A stretch of DNA of 61,097 nt from Collinsella vaginalis (GTDB lineage: Bacteria > Actinomycetota > Coriobacteriia > Coriobacteriales > Coriobacteriaceae): positions 629-61,725 of the forward strand of contig NZ_LT838843.1 of the NCBI RefSeq assembly GCF_900176655.1, given 5' to 3'. The notes beneath the pieces were generated by a model. It did not search any database. It saw only the letters and a list, made by a program, of their open reading frames with translations, and was not told the origin of the DNA. How positions within the stretch are numbered: position 1 is the first letter of the stretch; every line of letters begins with the position of its first letter. Below, piece after piece: positions 53,133 through 61,097 of this stretch. The position numbers were made by a program, and so were the translations under genes.

Positions 53133-53248
53133 CCACGACCCGTCTCCGTTGACTAGTTTAGAAATAATCGCGCCCGGCGCTAAAAATAGTTCACCTTGGT
53201 TTACTATTAGCCTAGAAAAGTAGCAGAAGGCCAACAGCAGGGGGTAGC

Positions 53249-53962
<714 letters not shown>

Positions 53963-53970
53963 GCGGCGCC

Positions 53971-56637
53971 ATGACACCTCTCGCAAAACGACTCCCGCGC
54001 GAGCTGCGCCGCAATATCGGCAAGTACCTGGGCATCTTTTTGCTTATGTGCGGAAGCATCGCCCTCACGTCGGGCTTTTTGCTCGCGGCGCATTCCATCG
54101 GCTGCCTCATTGACGACATGCGCGACGAGTACACGATTGAGGACGGCCGCGTGACCACTTCCTTCGAGGCTACCGACGAGCAGCTCAAGGCTGCCGAGGA
54201 CGCGGCAGAGGACGTCGGCGGCGTTACGTTCTACAAGAACTTCTCTACCGACGCCATCATCAAAAAGGCGGCTGACGACGACGGCACCAAGCGCACCCTG
54301 CGCACCTATGCGCATCGCACCAAGGTTGACATTGCGTCCTACTGCGAAGGCAAGCAGCCAAAGGCGGACGACGAGGTGGCCATCGACCGCGTCTTTGCCA
54401 CCAACAACAACCTTGTTGTGGACGATAAGGTCGAGCTCGAGGGGCGCACCTACACCATCTGCGGCATCATGACACAACCCGATAGCCAGGCGTTGTTCCT
54501 CAAAAATTCGGACTTTACGGTGAACACCATTACGTATGGCGTCGCCGAGGTCACCGACGCCGGTTTTGGCGCGCTCGAGGATGCCGGCGGCGCGCCCGCC
54601 TACACGTACTCCTTTACCTTTAACGACCGCGACCTCTCCACCGCGGACCGCATCGATGCCGAGCAGGATATAGTCAAGGCACTGGAGGATGCCGACGCGC
54701 GCGTCGACGATCTTGTCGATGCCGATGCCAACCAGGGCATTGGCTATGCGCGCAATGACGTGGACGGCGACTCCATGATGTGGACGACGCTGCTCGACAT
54801 CATTATCGTGATCATGGCATTCGTCTTTGTGGTTCTTGCCAACGCCACCATCGAGGAGGAGAGCGCCGTCATCGGCACGCTGCTTGCCAGCGGCTATCGC
54901 CGCCGCGAGATTGTGCTGCACTACCTTGCGCTTCCCGCCGCCGTGGGTGTGCTCGCGGCACTTTTGGGCACCGCACTCGGCGTTACGTTCTTTACCGAGC
55001 CCATGCGCAGCCTCTATTACGGCTCGTACAGCCTGCCGCCCTTCCAGGTGTATTGGAGCTGGGAAATCTTTGTGAAGTGCGCCGTGGTTCCCGCCGCCGC
55101 GCTCATCCTCATCACGCTGGTGGGCCTACTCCGCAAAATGGACAAGACGCCGCTGCAGTTTCTCCGTCGCGAGGCAAGCGGCAAGTCGGGCACCAAGCGC
55201 GGCCTGCGGTTGCCGGAGCGCATGGGCTTTGTCTCCCGCTTCCGCCTGCGCATCTTCCTGCGCAACCTGGGCAACTTCGCCACGCTCTTCGTGGGCATTG
55301 CGTTTGCATCGTTGTTGATGCTCTTTGGTCTGGCGATTCTACCCACGATGACACACTATGCGGATAACCTGGAGACAAGCCTGGTCGCCGAGCATCAATA
55401 CACGCTCAAGGCTCCGCTAGAGCTTGAGGGCACCGCCGAGGAGCGCGAGCAGTGGGCGGCACTCGAACGCTTGCAGTCGGTGGACGGTGCGTTGCTCTCC
55501 GCCGCTCAGGACGCCAGTGACGAGCTCGATGACGCGGCCGATGCCGCGCAGGCGGCAGCTGACGCCGCAGCCAGCTCTTCGTCTGCCGAAAGCCTATCGG
55601 CGATGCAACGCGCGCTCGCAAACGTTCAAGACAAGAAGGATGCGCTCTACGCGCGCCTTGATGATGTGGCTGATGCCCTTGGCTGCGACCGCGACGAGGC
55701 CATCGATCTGATCGAAAACGCCTCGAAAATCGACGCCGACAACGATGACATTCATCCGGTTAACACGACCGACAACGGTACGGCCAAGATTGCACAAGCC
55801 GAGAAATACGCTGTCTACCAGCTGCAGTACGACCGCGGCAACGGGAACGGCGAAGAGGCGATTTCCGTCTACGGCATCTCGCCAAACTCGCGCTACTGGA
55901 AGGCCCTCAACGTCGGCGATGGACATGTCGCCTTTGGCGGCGGTCTGCTCAACAAGTTTGGCTGGAGCGAGGGCCAGAAAGTCGAGCTTCGCGACAAGTA
56001 CGAGGCTCGTGATTATTCCCTTGAGTACGCGGGCAAGGACTGCGCCTGGGGCTCAAAGTCGGACATGAATATCTATATGAGCATCGATGACTTTAACGAG
56101 CTGTTCGGCAACGATGCCGCCTACTTCAACGGCTATGTGAGCGATGAGAAGCTCGACCTCAATGCGCGCTACTTTGCCGGCGACACCACGCCCGACGACA
56201 TGCGTGCCGTGGGCGACCAGTTTATCGGCATGATGAGCAAAATGATCGGCATGATGGTCGGGCTCGCGGTGTTTATCTTCCTGCTGTTTATGTATCTGCT
56301 GACCAAGGCTGTTATCGACCATAGCGCCCGGTCGATTAGCTACATGAAGGTCTTCGGCTATCGCGATGGCGAGATCTCGCATCTGTACGTCCGCTCGATC
56401 ACGCTGTGCGTGGCAGCATCGCTCGTGCTGAGCGAGCCGTTGATCATCGGCTCGCTCACTGCTGTTTTCCGCTCCATGTTGCTCGCCTATAACGGCAATA
56501 TCGAGATTTACGTGCCGGGCTGGTCCGTGGCGGCGTGCGTGGGTATCGGCTTTGCAACGTACCTGGTCGTGGCGCTGCTGCACATGCGGTCCATCAAGCG
56601 CGTCAGCCTGGCCGAAGCCCTCAAGGTGCAGGAGTAG
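53971..56637 (+). CDS. FtsX-family ABC transporter permease
   Basis: A large 888-residue permease. An N-terminal membrane helix (RRNIGKYLGIFLLMCGSIAL, about 12-40), a long extracellular domain (about 45-265) with no known fold, three helices of the first FtsX core (TTLLDIIIVIMAFVFVVLAN, LPAAVGVLAALLGTALG and VPAAALILITLVGLL), a second long external domain with coiled-coil AADAAQAAADAAASSSSAESL, and a last three-helix FtsX block around 750-885 (GMMVGLAVFIFLLFMYLLTK). Such long external domains suit peptide sensing or export (Bce/YtrF/MacB-like). The ATG at 53971 is in the unit with the ATPase gene. No two-component system is adjacent. Confidence 0.9.
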   Translation: MTPLAKRLPRELRRNIGKYLGIFLLMCGSIALTSGFLLAAHSIGCLIDDMRDEYTIEDGRVTTSFEATDEQLKAAEDAAEDVGGVTFYKNFSTDAIIKKAADDDGTKRTLRTYAHRTKVDIASYCEGKQPKADDEVAIDRVFATNNNLVVDDKVELEGRTYTICGIMTQPDSQALFLKNSDFTVNTITYGVAEVTDAGFGALEDAGGAPAYTYSFTFNDRDLSTADRIDAEQDIVKALEDADARVDDLVDADANQGIGYARNDVDGDSMMWTTLLDIIIVIMAFVFVVLANATIEEESAVIGTLLASGYRRREIVLHYLALPAAVGVLAALLGTALGVTFFTEPMRSLYYGSYSLPPFQVYWSWEIFVKCAVVPAAALILITLVGLLRKMDKTPLQFLRREASGKSGTKRGLRLPERMGFVSRFRLRIFLRNLGNFATLFVGIAFASLLMLFGLAILPTMTHYADNLETSLVAEHQYTLKAPLELEGTAEEREQWAALERLQSVDGALLSAAQDASDELDDAADAAQAAADAAASSSSAESLSAMQRALANVQDKKDALYARLDDVADALGCDRDEAIDLIENASKIDADNDDIHPVNTTDNGTAKIAQAEKYAVYQLQYDRGNGNGEEAISVYGISPNSRYWKALNVGDGHVAFGGGLLNKFGWSEGQKVELRDKYEARDYSLEYAGKDCAWGSKSDMNIYMSIDDFNELFGNDAAYFNGYVSDEKLDLNARYFAGDTTPDDMRAVGDQFIGMMSKMIGMMVGLAVFIFLLFMYLLTKAVIDHSARSISYMKVFGYRDGEISHLYVRSITLCVAASLVLSEPLIIGSLTAVFRSMLLAYNGNIEIYVPGWSVAACVGIGFATYLVVALLHMRSIKRVSLAEALKVQE

Positions 56638-56735
56638 TCATCGGAGACGTCCTCAACGACTGGGCACCGCGCTTGACTTCAACCCCACTTCAGCGGGCGC
56701 CGTCCTCTACGTCTATAGACCAAGGGGATATATCT

Positions 56736-56940
56736 ATGACCGCAACTGCGCCCGCTACACCCGCCAAAGTGTGCTTCACCAACCTGCGCGCACGGCCGCG
56801 AGAGCCAGTTCGACGAGCTCAGGCGCCTCATCTGTCGCGCCGGTATCGAGCAGATCGACTTCGATGACAAGTGCGTCGCCATCAATATTCACTTTTGCGA
56901 GCTTGGCAACCTGGGGTTTTGCGAACGGCGCGCAAGCCGC
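56736..56940 (+). pseudogene. DUF362-type protein, 5' fragment with frameshift
   Basis: MTATAPATPAKVCFTNLRAR starts as in DUF362 ferredoxin-type proteins. After a one-base shift it continues ESQFDELRRLICRAGIEQID and VAINIHFCELGNLGF, the typical DUF362 block (IHFGEPGN in relatives). The rest is missing, as it joins unrelated sequence at about 56940. It is a dead fragment, likely a scar of the exporter cargo's former chromosomal site. Confidence 0.6.
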
Positions 56941-57431
56941 CCGCGTTTATTCACTTGCAGTGGCGGTCCCGTGCGCATATCGGCCGTGAGCGGCACGGGA
57001 GAGGCCGTCCCGATTAGGGTAGCGGCGCCGCGACTCGGAAACGCGCCTCCGTCCTCCACGCGACGTCCCGACGTAAACCCTCGCGAGCGCCCCAGCAATC
57101 GCCGACAGGTCGCATCCCATGCCCGGAAGCCCCGGCGCCCATGCCCGATTCCATACCGCATGCCTCTGCCCCTCCGACCCGAAACCCGCCCCGGCGCTCC
57201 TTGGACGCGCAGGGCCGCACGCCGGCGGGCGGCCCGCAAGGGCCGCGACAGTTTTTCGAGTTCTTCGCCCCATGCGCTGCGCGCGCGAACAACGCGAAAA
57301 ACTGCCGTCTGAATACTTCTGTTTCCACGCCCGACTTCGCTTCCCCCCTTGCAGGCACGCCCGCGCTGCATGCGACTCGCGCGGCGCAAGGCACGCCACA
57401 GGGGCGGGCCTCAGAGTCTAAGGAGCAAGAC
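56941..57431. other. Non-coding region with long hairpin
   Basis: About 490 bp; frames that cross it look like artefacts of high GC. A long imperfect hairpin lies at 57249-57304 (separate entry). It might contain the oriT or the promoter of the YraN-like gene. Confidence 0.5.
57249..57304. repeat. Long imperfect hairpin
   Basis: CAGTTTTTCG (57249-57258) pairs with CGAAAAACTG (57295-57304), and inside, GTTCTTCGC with GCGAACAAC (8 of 9 pairs). A 56-nt structure in an otherwise non-coding area near the mobilization genes; a terminator, single-strand origin or oriT part are possible. Confidence 0.6.
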
Positions 57432-57803
57432 ATGAACGACATGAAGGAAAAAGCGATGGGCGCGGTCAAGGCCTTCCTCGAGCGCAAGGGCTACGAGATC
57501 GTCGACGAGGCCTGGCAGGGGCCCGATGGCATCGGCGGGATCGACCTCGTGGCGGTGGACGAGGACGGGACCCTGGTGTTCGTCGACGCCACGGTCCGCA
57601 TCGGGACGGACGGATTCCCTGAGGCCCACAGGGCGCGCGGGATGCGCGAGGCGCTGGCGGCGACGTGGCTCGCCGGCAACGGCGACGACTACGCCGACAC
57701 CCCGGTCCGCTTCGACGAGGTGGCGATGATGGTCGTCAAGGAGAGCCGAGCGCTCCTGCGCCACCACGTCAACTGCTTCGGCGAGATGGAGCCGCTCTCC
57801 TAG
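57432..57803 (+). CDS. YraN-like (UPF0102) nuclease-fold protein
   Basis: 123 residues. MKEKAMGAVKAFLERKGYEIVDEAWQGPDGIGGIDLVAVDEDGTLVFVDATVRIGTD resembles the Holliday-junction-resolvase-like UPF0102 fold. In the family, GEIDLIARDGxxLVFVEVKxR provides the active Asp and Glu-x-Lys. Here IDLVAVDEDG keeps the Asp, but the E-x-K is D-A-T (VFVDATVR), so catalysis is unlikely or different. Start: ATG 57432 with AGGAG 6 bp upstream. It sits before ParA in the element and ends in a strong terminator. Confidence 0.7.
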   Translation: MNDMKEKAMGAVKAFLERKGYEIVDEAWQGPDGIGGIDLVAVDEDGTLVFVDATVRIGTDGFPEAHRARGMREALAATWLAGNGDDYADTPVRFDEVAMMVVKESRALLRHHVNCFGEMEPLS

Positions 57804-57811
57804 GCGGCGCG

Positions 57812-57840
57812 CCCGGCCCCGGGCTTCCGGGGCCGGGTTT
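57812..57840 (+). terminator. Terminator after the YraN-like gene
   Basis: CCCGGCCCCGG (57812-57822) with CCGGGGCCGGG (57827-57837), loop GCTT, then TTT. Confidence 0.8.
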
Positions 57841-57868
57841 CCCCGAATCCGGCCCCTGTAGCACGAAA

Positions 57869-57886
57869 GCGTACATATTCGTACGT
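57869..57886. promoter_or_regulatory. Operator O4 in the parA promoter
   Basis: GCGTACATATTCGTACGT has the same GCGTAC-N6-GTACG layout as O1 and O3 (48.8 kb). A -10-like TACACT lies just after it at 57895-57900, and another GTACGC half-site at 57920. The same repressor probably controls parA-parB and the relaxase genes. Confidence 0.65.
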
Positions 57887-58006
57887 TTTCATGGTACACT
57901 CCGCTTGTCGGACAAATCCGTACGCTTTTGTCCCGACGCTCCGAGACTCGGGGCGCGCCGGACCGATGGCGGCGAGGCGCGCCCCACGCTAGAGAGGGCG
58001 CGACCC

Positions 58007-58771
58007 ATGCGCACGATAGCCATTTCCAACTACAAGGGCGGCGTCGGCAAGACGACGACCGCCGTGAATCTGGCGGCGATCTTCGCCGCCCGGGGCCTTC
58101 GGACCCTGCTCGTCGACCTCGACCCGCAGGCGTCGGCCACCGACTTCTTCAGCCTCTACGACCGGGCCGCCTCCGAGCGCCGCACCTCGGTCGAGCTGCT
58201 CTACGGCGCCGCGCCCGTGGAGGAGGTCGCCTACGCCGCCGGGGAGAACCTCGACGTGGTTGCCTCGACCATCGACCTCGTCGACCAGAACGAGATGCTC
58301 CTACGCGAGCAGCGCCTCAAGTTCGCCCTCGACGACGCCTCGGGCTCCTACGACGCCTGCCTCATCGACTGCAGCCCCGTGATGCGCAGGCTCGCCTTCA
58401 ACGCCTACCTCGCCGCCGCGGAGGGCGGCATAGTCGTCATCCCCGTGAAGCTCGACTCCACCGTGATGCGCGGCACGGCACTCACCGTGGAGGCGACGCG
58501 CTCCATCGCGGACGCTCTGCGCATGCCCACGCCCAGATGGAAGATACTGCGCACCTGCGTCCCCGGGCGCATGACCAACGCCGAGGCCACGGGCGCGGCC
58601 GTGCTCGACGGCTTCTTCCCGGGCGAGCAGTTCGAGACGGTCATCCACGCGAGCAGCAAGGTCTGCGAGGGCAGCTGGCAGTGGAAGCCGGTGGCGGCCT
58701 TCGAGCCGGGGAGCCGCCCCGCGCGCGACTACGAGGCGCTCGCAGACGAGGTGTCCCGTGAGCTCGCCTAG
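58007..58771 (+). CDS. parA: ParA-family partition ATPase
   Basis: 254 residues. The deviant Walker A YKGGVGKTTTAVNLA (9-23), the second part LLVDLDPQASATDFF, and Walker B CLIDCSPVMRRLAFNA define the family. It moves or positions DNA in cooperation with ParB. The frame is open upstream, but ATG 58007 with AGAGGGCG upstream is the start. It overlaps parB by 14 bp. In integrative elements a ParAB pair stabilises the excised circle. Confidence 0.96.
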   Translation: MRTIAISNYKGGVGKTTTAVNLAAIFAARGLRTLLVDLDPQASATDFFSLYDRAASERRTSVELLYGAAPVEEVAYAAGENLDVVASTIDLVDQNEMLLREQRLKFALDDASGSYDACLIDCSPVMRRLAFNAYLAAAEGGIVVIPVKLDSTVMRGTALTVEATRSIADALRMPTPRWKILRTCVPGRMTNAEATGAAVLDGFFPGEQFETVIHASSKVCEGSWQWKPVAAFEPGSRPARDYEALADEVSRELA

Positions 58772-59714
58772 GCAGGTGGCCGCGGGCTTCACCATCACGG
58801 GGCTTCTCGACGGCGCGTCGCGCACCCGCGGGCGCTACCCGGTGTCCGAGATCGCGGTGGCCGACATCGCCGACCACCCGGCGAACGCCGCGTACTCCAT
58901 GGACCCGGCCGGCATAGCCGAGCTCGCCGAGTCCATACGCGAGGACGGCCTCACCGACCTGCCGCTCGTGCGCAAGGTCGGCGACGGCTCGTGGCAGATG
59001 GTCTCCGGGCACCGGCGCAAGGCCGCCTACGCGCTGCTCGCGGAGGACGACCCCGCCTACGAGAGGGTGCCCTGCCGCGTGATAGAGGGCATCGACGACG
59101 AGCGGGCGGTGACGCTGCTCCACGCCGCGAACTACTTCACCCGCGCGCTCACCGTGACCGAGCGCGCCGCCGCGACCGAGGCGCTCAGGGGCGACGCCGT
59201 GCGCCTGCGCTCCGAGGACCCGTCGCTTTCCGGCATGCGCGTCGACGACGTGAAGGCCGCCATCATCGAGCGGCAGACGGGCCGCAAGGTCTCCGGCAAG
59301 ACTATCGCGCGCGAGGAGAGGCTGGCTCGCCGGATTGCCGAGGACCTCTCGCCCGAGTGGGCCGCCGAGGCCGACCGCGGCAACCTCAGCGCCGAGGCGG
59401 TGCGATCGCTCGCGGGCATGCCGAAGGAGCGCCAGGCGGAGATGCACGCCGCCATGGAGCCCTGGCGGCGCACCAAGCGGGAGCTCTCCGACTACGTGAG
59501 GAGCGAGGGCAAGACGCAGGCCGGCCCCGACGGGCGCATCGCGAAGGCAGCGAGGCTCGTCGCCGACTTCCTGGAGAGCCCGCCCAACAGCCCGAGCGCG
59601 GCCGACCTCACGCTGCTGCGCGAGATGGCGCTCATGACCGCGCCGTACGCGGAGGCGGGCACCGATGCCCGAAAGCGCCGCAGAAGGGCCTCAGGCCCGA
59701 AATCCAGCAAGTAG
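58758..59714 (+). CDS. parB: ParB-family partition protein
   Basis: 318 residues. The ParB/Srx N-terminal domain (ISEIAVADIADHPANAAYSM region, about 28-110) contains SGHRRKAAYALL, the CTP-binding GHRR motif. The helix-turn-helix region (about 140-230: VKAAIIERQTGRKVSGKTIAREERLARRIA) would bind a parS-like site; none was seen as a clear palindrome. The C-terminal part is basic. The start is GTG 58758 inside the end of parA. Confidence 0.92.
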   Translation: MSSPRQVAAGFTITGLLDGASRTRGRYPVSEIAVADIADHPANAAYSMDPAGIAELAESIREDGLTDLPLVRKVGDGSWQMVSGHRRKAAYALLAEDDPAYERVPCRVIEGIDDERAVTLLHAANYFTRALTVTERAAATEALRGDAVRLRSEDPSLSGMRVDDVKAAIIERQTGRKVSGKTIAREERLARRIAEDLSPEWAAEADRGNLSAEAVRSLAGMPKERQAEMHAAMEPWRRTKRELSDYVRSEGKTQAGPDGRIAKAARLVADFLESPPNSPSAADLTLLREMALMTAPYAEAGTDARKRRRRASGPKSSK

Positions 59715-59886
59715 CCTATGGCGTCCGACATATCGTCGGGCGTCCATAGTACTTGGGGACCGGGCTGCCTCGGACCCGTCATGCCGCGGGCCGTTTGGGA
59801 GCCCGCTTTCGCGAGGCCCGGTCCCAGAGGCGGCGCCCGGGCCGGGCACCGCCTGCGGGGGATCCCCCGCGCCCCTAGAGAGACGC

Positions 59887-59904
59887 GCCCGCCGCACGGC
59901 GGGC
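59887..59904 (+). promoter_or_regulatory. Hairpin upstream of the mobC-like gene
   Basis: GCCCGCC (59887-59893), loop GCAC, GGCGGGC (59898-59904) in the 209-bp gap between parB and the mobC-like gene. Could be a terminator without T-run or part of oriT. Confidence 0.45.
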
Positions 59905-59923
59905 CTGAGGAAAGGAATCCGCC

Positions 59924-60370
59924 ATGGAAGAGGAAGCCGGCGCCGCCAAGGGCAAGGAGCGCCGCGTCACGTTCCGCATGGAGGGAGGCGACTACGACGC
60001 GCTCTGCGAGCGGTGCGAGCGCGCCGGCCTCAGCAAGTCGGAGTACCTGCGCTACCTCGTGCGCATACCGCTGTCGACGGAGGCCAACGCGGGAGACGAG
60101 CACCGCATACTCGTGGACCGCAGGGCCCTTTGGGCGATGTCGCGGGAGCTCACGAAGTGGGGCTACCACTACAACCAGGCCGTGCACGCGATGAACCTCA
60201 TCAACTTCCACGCTCGCCACGGGCACGTCGACCGGGACCTCGTCGCGGAGAGCGTCCCGACGATCGAGCGCGAGCTCGCCGACGTGAACGCCGCGGCCCG
60301 CGAGATGGCGGCGGAGCTCGGGCGCATCGGCGCCGACTCACTCGTGGAGGGCTCGCCATGCCGATCCTGA
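59924..60370 (+). CDS. mobC: MobC-like relaxosome accessory protein
   Basis: 148 residues. RRVTFRMEGGDYDALCERCERAGLSKSEYLRYLVRIPLST is the ribbon-helix-helix/MobC N-terminal region, and the remainder (SRELTKWGYHYNQAVHAMNLINF) matches the MobC family of Gram-positive elements. It helps the relaxase nick oriT. The start ATG 59924 has GGAAAGG upstream. It overlaps the relaxase gene by 13 bp, which supports the function. Confidence 0.9.
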   Translation: MEEEAGAAKGKERRVTFRMEGGDYDALCERCERAGLSKSEYLRYLVRIPLSTEANAGDEHRILVDRRALWAMSRELTKWGYHYNQAVHAMNLINFHARHGHVDRDLVAESVPTIERELADVNAAAREMAAELGRIGADSLVEGSPCRS

Positions 60371-61097
60371 AGCCGATAAGCGGCCACGGCTCGACCGGAG
60401 GCATCCGCCGCTACCTCGAGAAGGGAGGCCGCGCCCTGGCGCGCGACCTGTTCAACCTGAGCTACGACGAGCGCGACGCCGGCGCGCTGGGAGACGGCGC
60501 AAAGGAGGCCTGCGCCTGGGACGCCGAGATGGACGCCACGCGCGCCGCGTTCGGCACGGACGCCCCATGGCGGGGAAAGCCCGCGCGCACGTTCAAGCAC
60601 TTCGTGCTCTCGCCGGACCCCGGCGACGACATCGACCTGGCTGCGCTGCGCGAGCTCGCGTGCTCGTGGGCGCTCAAGCACTTCGGCGACCACGAGATCG
60701 CCATCGTCTACCACGACGACAACGCCCGCGGCATACCCCACGCGCACATCGTCGTGAACAACGCCAACCTCCGCACGGGCTACCGCATGCAGACCCAGCA
60801 CCCCGAGGACCTCAACCGCGACCTGCAGGACATGGCCCGCGAGCGCGGGCTGTCGGGGCTTTCCAACGACCGGGCGCCCGAATCTCCCTCGAAGGCGCGC
60901 GGACGGACAGGTGCGGGCGGGCCCAGGAGCCGCAGGAACGTCTACCTGGGAAGGGCCGAGAAGGAGATCATGCGCTCGGGCGGCTACTCGTGGGTCGGCG
61001 ACATCCGCGCCCGCGTCGCGCTCGCCAAGACCACGGCGCGCGACGAGGCGGAGTTCCTCGGCATCCTCGACGCCCTGGGCGTGCACGTAGCCGACAA
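60358..61097 (+). CDS. mobA: MobA/VirD2-type relaxase, N-terminal part (cut by window end)
   Basis: 246 codons are visible, and no stop is reached. MPILKPISGHGSTGGIRRYL is typical for MobP relaxases. The HUH region is TFKHFVLSPDPGDDI, with HDDNARGIPHAHIVVNN (histidine triad of the metal site). The nicking Tyr of MobP relaxases lies in the N-terminus of other families, and here YLEKGG or the RRYLEKG part near residue 19 is a candidate. Start: ATG 60358 inside mobC. It transfers the nicked strand to a recipient during mobilization. Downstream domains are outside the window. Confidence 0.9.
   Translation, partial: MPILKPISGHGSTGGIRRYLEKGGRALARDLFNLSYDERDAGALGDGAKEACAWDAEMDATRAAFGTDAPWRGKPARTFKHFVLSPDPGDDIDLAALRELACSWALKHFGDHEIAIVYHDDNARGIPHAHIVVNNANLRTGYRMQTQHPEDLNRDLQDMARERGLSGLSNDRAPESPSKARGRTGAGGPRSRRNVYLGRAEKEIMRSGGYSWVGDIRARVALAKTTARDEAEFLGILDALGVHVAD

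Noticed and set aside
57141..57431. N-terminal extension of the YraN-like protein
   Set aside because: The upstream frame overlaps the long hairpin, and the AGGAG-ATG at 57421-57434 gives the family start.

Overview
The window looks like a chromosome segment from a high-GC, Gram-positive gut actinobacterium of the class Coriobacteriia, most likely Collinsella or a close relative. This is inferred from LPXTG cell-wall anchors, DisA/ClpC, a TatA and GreA set, class-typical gene order, GC-rich codon use and leader-poor operons. No 16S rRNA is present, so the genus is an inference.

Layout. 1-3.0 kb: amino-sugar block (end of glmM, a PTS IIA-Glc protein, nagB), then about 1 kb of non-coding DNA holding four copies of a degenerate repeat of about 133 bp. 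3.0-5.9 kb: tatA, greA and lysS, the last with an extra C-terminal tRNA-binding domain. 6.1-11.1 kb: a minus-strand cluster (class-M-like sirtuin with a frameshifted start, zinc-type macrodomain hydrolase, NAD(P)-binding oxidoreductase) facing an HxlR regulator, then a YdcF-family membrane protein and a free-standing B3/B4-domain protein. 11.3-20.6 kb: housekeeping run clpC, disA, ispD, ispF, cysS, rlmB, yacP and a tRNA-Thr. 20.8-28.2 kb: two large LPXTG surface-protein genes placed head to head. Both have lost their 5' ends at the same point, and one also has an in-frame stop.

29.1-34.0 kb holds the most unusual unit: a ClpP-like protease, a VirD4/TraG-like ATPase without membrane helices, and an SF1 helicase joined to a PD-(D/E)XK-like nuclease domain, packed as one probable operon with no other conjugation genes nearby. 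34.2-38.65 kb is the tRNA-Tyr/Thr/Met-tuf, rpmG-tRNA-Trp, secE-nusG, rplK-rplA translation block. 39.4-47.8 kb carries a HelD-like helicase, a nitroreductase-like protein, a double 2[4Fe-4S] protein, small regulators, an L-asparaginase and guaA.

47.8 kb to the right edge is an integrative mobilizable or conjugative element inserted at the 3' end of guaA. It has a repressor, an excisionase-like protein, a tyrosine integrase, an AbiE-type system whose toxin is broken, IS3 and transporter remnants, an intact ABC-FtsX exporter, a YraN-like protein, ParA/ParB, a MobC-like protein and a relaxase cut by the window end. Its repressor region and the parA promoter share an operator of form GCGTAC-N6-GTACGY, so integration/excision and partitioning are probably controlled together. 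The space between guaA and the repressor is filled with repeated (C/T)GGGAATAAT motifs related to the guaA 3' end.
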